Assembly: GCA_947177595.1 (NCBI GenBank)
Contig: CAMWUZ010000087.1
Coordinates: forward strand, 1-6,737
Reading direction: 5' to 3'
DNA: 6,737 bases
From: an uncultured Porphyromonadaceae bacterium
GTDB lineage: Bacteria; Bacteroidota; Bacteroidia; Bacteroidales; Muribaculaceae
The translations under genes and the position numbers were made by a program. The first letter of the stretch is position 1; each line of letters opens with the position of its first letter. Below the pieces are notes generated by a model that was not told the DNA's origin, did not search any database, and worked only from the letters and a program-made list of their open reading frames with translations. Positions 1 through 6,737 of the stretch are shown one piece after another.

Positions 1-23
1 TGACAGCTCCTGCTGCTGAATAA
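1..23 (+). CDS. Possible 3' end of an upstream gene (six codons and stop)
   Basis: Reading from base 3, the codons give T-A-P-A-A-E followed by tandem stops TAA (21-23) and TAG (24-26). An Ala/Pro/Glu-rich tail closed by a double stop is a plausible C-terminus, and it would place an upstream gene 25 bases before the susC-like start, the same spacing as between the two main genes. The other two forward frames also hit stops within 30 bases, so the choice of frame rests on tail composition alone. Too little is visible to name a product, and this may simply be a non-coding leader. Confidence 0.25.
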
Positions 24-48
24 TAGCTAACCTTAAAACAAGTGCAAA

Positions 49-3000
49 ATGACTAACAATAATATAAAGAACTGGTGCCTCGCGCTCGCGCTCGCTGCAG
101 CTGCTCCCGCGGCTTTTGCTGCTTCTGAATATGAGGCTCCTGTTGCTGCTGCTCAGCAGTCTGCTGATTGCACCGGTGTTGTCCTTGACTCTGACGGTGA
201 ACCCCTCCCCGGAGCTTCTGTCAAGGTTGTTGGCACAACAAACGGCGGATCTACAAATATCGACGGTGAATTCTCACTCAAAGGCGTTGCCAAAGGCGCT
301 AAAATCACTATAAGCTACGTTGGTTGCAAGCCTCAGACTGTTGTTTGGAACGGCACACCTATTACTATCAAGCTCGAAGACGATGATAACGTTCTCAATG
401 AAGTTGTCGTTATGGGTTATGGCGTTGAGCAGAAGCGTGCTAACGTTACCAACTCTATCGCCAAGGTAAGTGAGAAAGCTCTTACTGTCGGTACTAACGC
501 TAACCCCGCTCAGGCACTCGTAGGAGCTGTTTCAGGTGTGCGCGTTAAGGTTACTTCTGGTAGCCCCTCCGCAACCCCTTCTATCACAGTGCGTGGTGGC
601 GGCAACTTTGATGATGGATCAAACGAACCTCTTATCGTTGTCGATGGTCAGATTCGCTCAAGCCTTTCTGATATCAACCCCAATGATATCGCGGATATGC
701 AGATTCTGAAAGATGCAGGTGCGACCGCTCTTTACGGTGCGCGTGCAGGTAACGGTGTTGTGCTCATCACAACCAAGCAGGGTCAGGCTGGAACCGGTAA
801 AATTTCTCTCAGTGCAAAATGGGGTCTTAATTCCTATAAGGATCAGGGATATGATGTCTGCTCGGATGAAGATTTCCTATATTATTTCCGTACCGGTAAG
901 ATGAACTCTCAGTGGGCACTTCCCGGCGGTGGTTATGCCACACAGTATAAAAATCTTTTCACCAATAATAATGGTCCCGGTGATACCGGTCGTACAACCT
1001 ATTCACCCACTCAGAACTATAATATTCTGCGCAAAACGGCTGATAATGCCTATCTTCTTGAGCATAAGGGATGGCGTGAGATGGCAGATCCGCTGAGCAA
1101 TGATTATATTCTGTATAAGCCAACTGATATCCTTGATTACAACCTCAACAATATTGCTGTAACTCAGGACTATAACCTCAACTTCTCAGGAGGTAACGAC
1201 CGCGGTAACTATTACGCCGCTCTCGGTTACTATGATGCTCAGGGTGCGGTTAAAGACACCTACTATAAACGTTATAACTTCGCATTCACCGGAAGCTATA
1301 AAATTAACAGTTGGTTGACCTCTAACTCTGTATTCAACTATACCCGCGCAAACTGGCTCAATGATAATCCTCAGATAAATACCGCATACATGATGAACCG
1401 TGGTAGCTTCTGGAAATTCGTCAATTTCGAGGATCTTGACGGCACCCCCATGTATGGTAATAACGGTCCGGTAAATGTAAATGTTAACAGAGGCAAGTTC
1501 AAACGCGACACTCAGAGCGACAAGTTCCAGATGACTCAGAGCTTCACTGCAAAAATTATCGAGGGGCTTACCCTTAAAGGCACAATGAGCTGGTTCTACA
1601 ATGAGCAGACCTCTGACTGGTCTAACCTCGAGTATGCCACAGATAATACCGGCGCATATAATATGTGGAACAAGACCGGTTCAACCACCGGCATCAACCG
1701 ACAGTATGCTGTAGGCAATTCCTTCAGCCGCTACTTCGATCAGACCTATAACCTTGTGGCGAACTTCAACCGCACTTTCAATGAAAAGCATAATGTCAAC
1801 GCGATGCTCGGCACAGAGTTCTATAAGCGTAAATATCTCGCTTTTGATGCTGAAGGTAATGGCGCTGCCCTCGAAGGATATCCCGATCTCGTGCTCACTA
1901 CTCAGGATTCCCGGAAAATTGACTCGCAGCATCTGAATGAGGCGCTCATGTCATATTTCGGTCGAGTTGAGTACAACTATGACCAGCGTTATCTAATCGC
2001 GGCAACTTTCCGTGAGGACGGATACTCGCGTCTTATCAACAACCGTTGGGGATTCTTCCCCGGTGTATCTGCCGGTTGGGTGATGTCAAACGAAAACTTC
2101 TGGAAAGAGAACTCCAAACTCGCGTTTATTAACTATGCCAAGCTCCGTGGTTCGTTCGGTATGAACGCTACTATCAACAGCTCTAAACTCGGCTACTACA
2201 CACTCCGCGGTTCTTATACTTCATGGATGTATGACGGCAACACCGGTTACCGAATGGGTTCACTTCCCAATCCTAATCTTAAGTGGGAGCGTACACGTAC
2301 TGCAGAGGTAGGTCTTACACTCGGTTTCCTCCAGAACCGCTTCAACCTTGACCTCACATACTACAACCGTCTCACGATGGACAAGTATGCGTCAAAGTCA
2401 CTGCCTCAGACCACAGGTTTCTCTTCTATCACCGACAACAACGGTTCATATCAGAACCAGGGTGTTGAAATTGACGTAAACGCTACACTGCTGCGTACAC
2501 GTGATTTTCAGTGGACTCTCGGCGCAAACCTCACCTATAACAGCAATAAGATAGTGAAACTGCCTTACAGCGGTCTTGAAAACAACCGTGTTATAAACAC
2601 CGGTGTGGAAGTATATACCGGAAAGGGTAATGAGACTCACTATATAGGCGGTTATCAGGAAGGGCAGAACCCGTTCCAGCAGGTGGGCTATATTGTGACC
2701 AATATGGTTCGAAATCAGGCTGATATCGATGCACTCGGTGATTATATTGATGGTGCTACTACATTAGGTCAGTGGGTATATGCTACTGAAGCAGGTCGCC
2801 AGCGTCTTATCGAGAAGGGTATTTCATCATCTAATATGATTCGTTTAATGCCCGGTAGCTTTGTTTACAAAGATATCAACGGCGACAATATGATTGATGT
2901 TAAGGATCGTGGCATTATCGGTCATTCAGACGTTAAGTGGAGCGGCGGTTTCAATACCACCCTCTCTTGGAAGGGACTCAGTCTCTATGCCCGCTTCGAT

Positions 3001-3438
3001 ATGGGCTTCAGCTTCCAGGTATATGATTCAAACCTCTCATTCTGGCTCGCTGAAGGTCAGGGCGCTATGGCATTCCCGAAACAGGTTCGCGAAACATGGT
3101 CTCCTGACAATCCCGGTGCTAAATATCCCCGTTTGGTTTGGGCTGACCAGTATGGTGATGACAGCTATGTCCGCACTAACAGTTTCTTCGCCCAGAACGG
3201 TAACTATTTGGCTTGCCGCGAGCTCTCGCTCAGTTATCAGCTCCCCGACGCCATCTGCAAGAAGTTCAAGAGTCAGGGTCTCACACTCTCTGTAACCGGT
3301 CAGAACCTCGGCTATATCAAGAGCTGCACAATTCCTCTTCCCGATAACACCACATACTGGACAGGTAATACAGCCGGTAACGGTGGTACATACAACATTC
3401 CACGTACTGTGATTTTCGGTATCAATGTATCGTTCTAA
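49..3438 (+). CDS. SusC/RagA-family TonB-linked outer membrane transporter
   Basis: By family, this is the outer-membrane barrel that imports an oligomeric nutrient, powered by TonB/ExbBD and capped by the SusD-like lipoprotein encoded next door. A signal peptide covers residues 1-24 (K7, hydrophobic LALALAAAAP stretch, A-F-A cleavage site). A carboxypeptidase-regulatory-like beta-sandwich follows at about 41-112 (DSDGEPLPGASVKV, then NIDGEFSLKG). The TonB-box region of SusC proteins is DNVLNEVVVMGYGVEQKR at 113-130. The plug domain spans about 130-245, with PLIVVDG at 194-200 and LKDAGATALYGARAGNGVV from 220. The rest is beta-barrel, ending in aromatic F1129 (IFGINVSF), as expected for Bam-dependent insertion. 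An acidic EF-hand-like loop lies at 942-953. There is no N-terminal STN domain, so it probably does not signal directly to a FecR-type anti-sigma factor. The ATG is the first after an in-frame stop at 34-36, and the leader is A-rich with no Shine-Dalgarno. The 1129-residue length is normal. The substrate cannot be told. Confidence 0.97.
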   Translation: MTNNNIKNWCLALALAAAAPAAFAASEYEAPVAAAQQSADCTGVVLDSDGEPLPGASVKVVGTTNGGSTNIDGEFSLKGVAKGAKITISYVGCKPQTVVWNGTPITIKLEDDDNVLNEVVVMGYGVEQKRANVTNSIAKVSEKALTVGTNANPAQALVGAVSGVRVKVTSGSPSATPSITVRGGGNFDDGSNEPLIVVDGQIRSSLSDINPNDIADMQILKDAGATALYGARAGNGVVLITTKQGQAGTGKISLSAKWGLNSYKDQGYDVCSDEDFLYYFRTGKMNSQWALPGGGYATQYKNLFTNNNGPGDTGRTTYSPTQNYNILRKTADNAYLLEHKGWREMADPLSNDYILYKPTDILDYNLNNIAVTQDYNLNFSGGNDRGNYYAALGYYDAQGAVKDTYYKRYNFAFTGSYKINSWLTSNSVFNYTRANWLNDNPQINTAYMMNRGSFWKFVNFEDLDGTPMYGNNGPVNVNVNRGKFKRDTQSDKFQMTQSFTAKIIEGLTLKGTMSWFYNEQTSDWSNLEYATDNTGAYNMWNKTGSTTGINRQYAVGNSFSRYFDQTYNLVANFNRTFNEKHNVNAMLGTEFYKRKYLAFDAEGNGAALEGYPDLVLTTQDSRKIDSQHLNEALMSYFGRVEYNYDQRYLIAATFREDGYSRLINNRWGFFPGVSAGWVMSNENFWKENSKLAFINYAKLRGSFGMNATINSSKLGYYTLRGSYTSWMYDGNTGYRMGSLPNPNLKWERTRTAEVGLTLGFLQNRFNLDLTYYNRLTMDKYASKSLPQTTGFSSITDNNGSYQNQGVEIDVNATLLRTRDFQWTLGANLTYNSNKIVKLPYSGLENNRVINTGVEVYTGKGNETHYIGGYQEGQNPFQQVGYIVTNMVRNQADIDALGDYIDGATTLGQWVYATEAGRQRLIEKGISSSNMIRLMPGSFVYKDINGDNMIDVKDRGIIGHSDVKWSGGFNTTLSWKGLSLYARFDMGFSFQVYDSNLSFWLAEGQGAMAFPKQVRETWSPDNPGAKYPRLVWADQYGDDSYVRTNSFFAQNGNYLACRELSLSYQLPDAICKKFKSQGLTLSVTGQNLGYIKSCTIPLPDNTTYWTGNTAGNGGTYNIPRTVIFGINVSF
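79..95 (+). repeat. Tandem hexamer CTCGCG (2.8 copies) in the signal peptide
   Basis: CTCGCG occurs twice and then as CTCGC, in frame, encoding Leu-Ala three times (residues 11-16) in the hydrophobic core of the susC-like signal peptide. Because the unit is six bases, gain or loss of a copy would lengthen or shorten the core by two residues without a frameshift. This may be no more than low-complexity coding. Confidence 0.6.
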
Positions 3439-3463
3439 AACCAATTATTAGAGAAATATCAAT

Positions 3464-5299
3464 ATGAAAAAGATATTCAGCAAAATAGCTGTAGCCGCAG
3501 CGGTTGCCTCTCTGGGAATGGGAATGGTTTCGTGTAACGACGAACTGAACCAGTATCCTATCGACTACCCTGCAAACGGTGCTTTCTGGAACAACGAAGG
3601 TGAGTTTACCGGCAATGTCTATGCTCTGGCTGCTCAGTTCCGTTCCAACTATCCCGCAAATATCCTGTTCTGGGCGGGTGAACTTCGTGCAGGAACCCTT
3701 ACCATTGACCTTATCAATGGTTCGGGCGCTGTCAATGTGGAGTATATCCAGAACCTCTATGACGCGTCTCATGCTCAGTTCAGTACTTTCGGCGGTTACT
3801 ATGGTTTCATAGCCAACCTCAATGAGCTTATTGAAAAAACGGAGGAAGCCGGTGAGGATGTGCTCTCGGACAATGTGCGGAACGGTCTCCTCGCCACTGC
3901 TCATGGATGGCGTGCGTTCGCATACTTCCAGATGTACCGTATGTATGGCGGTGTGCCTATCCGTACAAAACCCGATGTAGTAAACGGTATCACCAACCCT
4001 GATGAACTTTACATGGAACGTGGCACTGCAGAAGCCACACTCACCTTCATCAAGGATGATATCACAAAGTCACTTGGCTACTACGGCAATACTACCTGGA
4101 GCATCGCTTCAGGAGCTTCCAAGAAATATTACTGGAGCAAGGCAGCTACTGAAATGCTTGCAGGTGAGGTATATCTGTGGAGCGGTAAGGTAAGCACCGG
4201 TGACCACACCGCAAATGCCTCTGATGTGGCAACTGCGAAGGGCTACTTTGAAAATGTGGTGAACAACTATGGATACCAGCTCGAGAAAAACTATTTCGAT
4301 GTGTGGAATAAGCCCGCGAACACAGAGGCTATCTACAGCGTTTGCTACAGCAATACCGAGGATTTCTATTTGGATAATAACAATAAAGTTCAACACTATC
4401 AGAACAGTGGAGTTCAGGGACAGATGCTCTGGTCTAAATCTGCCGGTGCAGGTACTACATCATGGTCTATTCAGGACGCTACCGGTCTCGGTATCCGTAC
4501 AGATGGTGGTGCGAGCCGTTTCCAGTACTTTACCGATTCTCCCACAGCTAAACAGGTTGCATACACTTGTTGGACTCCTTTATCACCGAGCCCCAACCGC
4601 TATATGTATAAGAACGCGATGTACTTCCAGTATAATGAGAATGATACACGTCGCAATATGTTCTTCCCGCAGTGGAACGTTAAACCGGAAGAATCAGAGC
4701 TTACTTATATAGCGAACTTCGATCCTCAGGATCATGTGCTTCAGGGAACATTCGTTCTCAAACTCATGCCTGTCATTGGTCAGGTTTCCTGGTCAAGCAA
4801 CTATGTATGGATCAATGACGCCGCTATCTACCGTCTTCCCCTCGCGTATATGTACCTTGCAGAAATCGCTAACTACGAAGGCGATAACGCCGGTGTTGAG
4901 AAATACATCAACCTCGTGCGTGAACGCGCTTACGGTGATAACTGGGACGAAGATGTATATGGTTACACCGCCGGTTCTTTCCGTGAAAACGAAAATGCAA
5001 TCCTCCGTGAGAAAGACAAAGAATTCCTTATGGAAGGTCAGCGCTGGTGGGATATCCGCCGTCTAACTGCTGTTAAAGGCGGTTCAGATACCGATCACTT
5101 CGTGTTCCAGCCTGAAAGCTGCGCAGGTTTCGGTCTTGACGTGGTTAACAACACATGGATTGTTGATCAGTCAGGTGCTCCCGTTGAAACCATGACCCCC
5201 GTGCTCAAAACATCTGAGGCGCATAAGGTTCTTTGGCCGGTTGACCTCACCCTTCTCGGTTCTGACCCGTTGGTTAAACAGAACCCCGGATACGAATAA
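3464..5299 (+). CDS. SusD/RagB-family nutrient-binding outer membrane lipoprotein
   Basis: By family, this is the surface lipoprotein that binds the substrate and closes like a lid over the SusC barrel. A lipoprotein signal peptide ends in lipobox V22-S23-C24, giving a mature N-terminus CNDELNQYPID. The acidic residues just after the cysteine fit surface export of Bacteroidota lipoproteins, and the stretch matches the usual SusD start (C-x-D-x-L-x-x-x-P). The SusD-like N-terminal helical (TPR-like) region includes ATAHGWRAFAYFQMYRMYGG at 144-163, followed by VPI. The SusD_RagB C-terminal domain shows AIYRLPLAYMYLAEIANYEG from 454, RWWDIRR at 527-533, LWPV at 590-593 and the closing DPLVKQNPGYE (601-611). 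The length of 611 is within the family range. It starts 25 bases after the susC-like stop, so the two are co-transcribed. The spacer is AT-rich with no clear Shine-Dalgarno, typical of the phylum. A strong terminator follows 22 bases after the stop. The substrate is unknown: glycan is most common, but RagB-type proteins bind peptides. Confidence 0.97.
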   Translation: MKKIFSKIAVAAAVASLGMGMVSCNDELNQYPIDYPANGAFWNNEGEFTGNVYALAAQFRSNYPANILFWAGELRAGTLTIDLINGSGAVNVEYIQNLYDASHAQFSTFGGYYGFIANLNELIEKTEEAGEDVLSDNVRNGLLATAHGWRAFAYFQMYRMYGGVPIRTKPDVVNGITNPDELYMERGTAEATLTFIKDDITKSLGYYGNTTWSIASGASKKYYWSKAATEMLAGEVYLWSGKVSTGDHTANASDVATAKGYFENVVNNYGYQLEKNYFDVWNKPANTEAIYSVCYSNTEDFYLDNNNKVQHYQNSGVQGQMLWSKSAGAGTTSWSIQDATGLGIRTDGGASRFQYFTDSPTAKQVAYTCWTPLSPSPNRYMYKNAMYFQYNENDTRRNMFFPQWNVKPEESELTYIANFDPQDHVLQGTFVLKLMPVIGQVSWSSNYVWINDAAIYRLPLAYMYLAEIANYEGDNAGVEKYINLVRERAYGDNWDEDVYGYTAGSFRENENAILREKDKEFLMEGQRWWDIRRLTAVKGGSDTDHFVFQPESCAGFGLDVVNNTWIVDQSGAPVETMTPVLKTSEAHKVLWPVDLTLLGSDPLVKQNPGYE

Positions 5300-5321
5300 T
5301 CCACGATCTATCCAATACCCC

Positions 5322-5355
5322 GAAGGGGGCTGCCATCCGGCAGCCCCCTTCTTTT
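5322..5355 (+). terminator. Intrinsic terminator of the susC/susD-like operon
   Basis: A perfect 13-bp stem pairs GAAGGGGGCTGCC (5322-5334) with GGCAGCCCCCTTC (5339-5351) around a four-base ATCC loop. TTTT (5352-5355) follows directly, then ATGT. It begins 22 bases after the susD-like stop codon. The lack of an A-tract on its left side suggests it works mainly in the + direction. Confidence 0.95.
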
Positions 5356-5383
5356 ATGTAAACTCTGATTCGTTTATCCTTCT

Positions 5384-5437
5384 CCATCCAGACAGAAAAA
5401 CCATATTATAAGTTGGATGGTCAAAAGCTATTCTGTC
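5384..5437. repeat. Two interleaved 7-bp inverted repeats
   Basis: CCATCCA (5384-5390) is the inverse of TGGATGG (5414-5420). The immediately adjoining GACAGAA (5391-5397) is the inverse of TTCTGTC (5431-5437). The order is a, b, a', b', so as RNA the two helices would cross in a pseudoknot-like topology rather than nest. No bases separate a and b, 16 separate b from a', and 10 separate a' from b'. The pairings are exact, but their biological role is unknown and chance is possible. Confidence 0.5.
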
Positions 5438-5442
5438 AACTT

Positions 5443-5456
5443 ACATTCCTGAATGT
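5443..5456. repeat. Short palindrome ACATTC-CT-GAATGT
   Basis: Two exact 6-base half-sites are separated by two bases, between the two terminators. The form would suit a dimeric DNA-binding protein, but no promoter is recognisable beside it and both flanking genes end here, so an operator role is unsupported. The loop of two bases is too tight for a good RNA hairpin unless the inner pairs open. Confidence 0.4.
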
Positions 5457-5584
5457 TGAAATTATCCGGCAGATTAAGTCAGATAAAAGAGGCTGCGCGA
5501 ATAATATGTGGTTCCAAGAAACAGTAATACGCGGATGAGTGTGAGTGCACAAATAACCTTAAAGTCATTAATGGCTTAAATGCA

Positions 5585-5615
5585 ATCAGGGCGGAGAATA
5601 ACTCTCCGCCCTGAT
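5585..5615 (-). terminator. Probable intrinsic terminator of the - strand gene
   Basis: A perfect 13-bp stem pairs ATCAGGGCGGAGA (5585-5597) with TCTCCGCCCTGAT (5603-5615) around a five-base loop. It begins 21 bases after the TGA of the - strand gene. In the - direction the stem is followed by TGCATTTAAGCC, a weak and interrupted U-tract. In the + direction there is no T-run directly after the stem. The position and stem strength make a - strand terminator (or 3'-end stabiliser) the best reading. Confidence 0.75.
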
Positions 5616-5636
5616 GAATACCGGTTATAATTTTAT

Positions 5637-6737
5637 TCAGTCAACCTTGACCTTCACAGCCTTTGTTCCGGGCACCTTCACGATGTAGATGCCTGAGCGG
5701 AGACCCGTTGTCGCCACTCTGCGACCGTTGATGTCATACACCTCGCTGCCTTCTGGAGCGATGATGCGGTCACCTTCAGCGCGCACGTCAGAGCCGTTGC
5801 GGTCAGAATCGATGCCTTCGATATCTGTGGGGATGTAGCTGATGTTGAGATGAGCTATACTGCTCGGATGCATTTTTGCCTGCTCTTTGAGTATCGCGAG
5901 AATCACGCCTCCGGTCTTAGGCATCTCGAATTCGCCGGTGTAAGCCTGACTCGCGGTTGTGGGAGTAGAGCCGTTAGTGGTATAGTGGATGGAATATGTG
6001 CCCTCGGCGAGAGACTCGTCCTCCGGTTTTATGGTTATAAGATACTTGCTGTTCTCCTCATTGAGACGGTGGCTGATAATCGGTTTGACACTTATAAGCT
6101 GATTTTGCTCACCGAGCGTCATGTCAAGATGTGTACACACACTCTCCTCATATCCGGAGCGGGTAGCCATGACGTGGATGTAGCAGCTCTTGGTTACCGC
6201 GAAGGGCTGTGAGTAAACGTTCCACATCGCTGTTGACGGCACCTTTTCTTTATCGTTCTTGGCAATCCAGTAGTAGATGGTGGGAATCACACCGGCTCCG
6301 GTGGGCGTGAGTGTCACGGTGGTGTAGGGGTAGAATACGACATCCATATCATAGCTGCGGGTAGCGGCATAGTAGTCTCTCTTAGAGATGATGTTTCCGC
6401 TGATCTCAGCCTTTATGGGATTTGTGGTGGACACTTTCTCCACCTCAGTAGGCCATATCTCAATCTCTCCGTCATCACCGATCATGGCGAATCCTATTAC
6501 ATTATAATATACAGCTTTTGCGGTGTCGGCGGCATTCCAGTCAAACGTGGGCTTGAGTATGTCGTGGTTAACCCTGATTCTTTCCCCGTCTCCCTTCTTG
6601 GTACGCAGAATCCACTGTCCGGCAGCCTGCGTATCGGTGTGCCCGTTCTGCGCCTGTATCTTGAATCCTTCGAGGCTGACTTCGTTTATTCTCACATAGC
6701 GTCTTGCGTTAGCGGTGGTGATGGTTGTCACCTCATC
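5637..6737 (-). CDS. Secreted/surface protein with two chitobiase-C/Fn3-associated-like domains and a Por-type C-terminal tail, 5' partial
   Basis: The frame is open to the right edge (366 codons visible, counted from base 6737), so the true start and any signal peptide lie outside. A GTG at 6729-6731 opens the longest start-to-stop reading but is preceded by in-frame GAT GAG, so it is probably an internal valine. Residues 1-128 are not recognised. Residues about 130-205 (VTLTPTGAGVIPTIYYWIA at 141-159, YIHVMATRSGYEES) and about 230-302 (IHYTTNGSTPTTASQAYTG at 250-268, then VILAILKEQ) look like two CHB_HEX_C / Fn3-associated beta-sandwiches, which accompany extracellular enzymes and adhesins. 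The second is the closer match. Residues 322-366 resemble a type IX secretion type A sorting domain (EVYDINGRRV, then L-x-x-GIYIVKV, ending KVKVD). It converges on the susC/susD pair and is transcribed separately. No catalytic motif is visible; a catalytic domain could lie upstream of the window. Confidence 0.85.
   Translation of the reverse strand, partial: DEVTTITTANARRYVRINEVSLEGFKIQAQNGHTDTQAAGQWILRTKKGDGERIRVNHDILKPTFDWNAADTAKAVYYNVIGFAMIGDDGEIEIWPTEVEKVSTTNPIKAEISGNIISKRDYYAATRSYDMDVVFYPYTTVTLTPTGAGVIPTIYYWIAKNDKEKVPSTAMWNVYSQPFAVTKSCYIHVMATRSGYEESVCTHLDMTLGEQNQLISVKPIISHRLNEENSKYLITIKPEDESLAEGTYSIHYTTNGSTPTTASQAYTGEFEMPKTGGVILAILKEQAKMHPSSIAHLNISYIPTDIEGIDSDRNGSDVRAEGDRIIAPEGSEVYDINGRRVATTGLRSGIYIVKVPGTKAVKVKVD

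Larger units (their letters stand above)
5300..5636. other. Convergent intergenic region, no gene supported
   Basis: These 337 bases separate the 3' ends of the susD-like gene and the - strand gene. They hold one perfect terminator hairpin next to each gene and about 230 bases between the hairpins. In that middle part I see short inverted repeats (5384-5437 and 5443-5456) but no convincing ORF, no tRNA fold and no full Bacteroidota promoter (TTG, about 20 bases, TAnnTTTG) on either strand. The longest forward reading I noted from an ATG (5535-5579, 14 codons) has no supporting signal. Confidence 0.8.

Noticed and set aside
2894..3295. 133-residue open frame on the + strand inside the susC-like gene
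   Set aside because: It lies wholly within a confidently identified gene in another frame, and its Ser/Arg-rich composition matches no family; it is an out-of-frame shadow.
3037..3904. Two - strand open frames (3037-3444 and 3422-3904) opposite the susC/susD junction
   Set aside because: They are antisense to well-supported genes, have no leader signal or recognisable motif, and follow from codon use on the sense strand.
5402..5439. TTGACA and TATAAT on the - strand as a promoter
   Set aside because: The boxes are 23 bases apart and follow the E. coli consensus. The Bacteroidota housekeeping sigma factor uses TTG and TAnnTTTG, and no gene follows in that direction.
5510..5517. GGTTCCAA resembling a tRNA T-loop
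   Set aside because: No matching T-stem, anticodon arm or acceptor stem could be found around it.
5535..5579. 14-codon ORF (ATG AGT GTG and on, stop TAA)
   Set aside because: Too short, with no leader signal or recognisable peptide type, and expected by chance in this length of sequence.
5850..6212. 120-residue + strand frame opposite the - strand gene
   Set aside because: The - strand reading has recognisable domains and a C-terminal tail; the + frame shows none and is a shadow.
6729..6731. GTG as the start of the - strand gene
   Set aside because: The frame continues upstream (GAT GAG) to the edge, and the sequence after GTG has no signal peptide although the tail implies export. It is more likely an internal valine.
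1..6737. CRISPR array, insertion sequence, integrase site or other mobile element
   Set aside because: I saw no regular spaced repeats, transposase or recombinase motifs, or long terminal inverted repeats anywhere in the window.

Overview
The window carries a SusC/SusD-type outer-membrane nutrient uptake pair on the + strand (49-5299). A partial gene for a probable secreted or surface protein converges on it from the - strand (5637 to the right edge). The organism is almost certainly a member of the Bacteroidota, order Bacteroidales. The evidence is a SusC-like TonB-dependent transporter with an N-terminal carboxypeptidase-regulatory-like domain directly followed by a SusD-like lipoprotein, A-rich leaders without a Shine-Dalgarno sequence, and a C-terminal tail of the type IX secretion (Por) kind on the third gene. 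The moderate GC content and the Ala-rich signal peptide resemble gut Muribaculaceae or Prevotellaceae, but the family assignment is an inference I cannot test here.

Layout: bases 1-23 may hold the last six codons of an upstream gene. The susC-like gene (49-3438, 1129 residues) and the susD-like gene (3464-5299, 611 residues) are 25 bases apart and surely form one transcription unit, closed by a strong intrinsic terminator (5322-5355). A 337-base convergent intergenic region follows. It ends in a second hairpin (5585-5615) placed to terminate the - strand gene, and the roughly 230 bases between the two hairpins contain no gene I can support, only a few short inverted repeats. The - strand gene (6737 down to 5637) is open at its 5' end. 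It shows two tandem chitobiase C-terminal / Fn3-associated-like beta-sandwich domains and the C-terminal tail.

How the genes work together: by family knowledge, the SusD lipoprotein sits as a lid on the SusC barrel at the cell surface, captures an oligomeric substrate (glycan or peptide) and lets the TonB-energised barrel import it. Nothing here identifies the substrate: no glycoside hydrolase, sulfatase, peptidase or dedicated regulator lies inside the window. The - strand gene is transcribed separately and need not belong to the same locus. I see no sign of a wholly new system. The less ordinary points are the interleaved inverted repeats between the two terminators and the two-domain architecture of the - strand protein.
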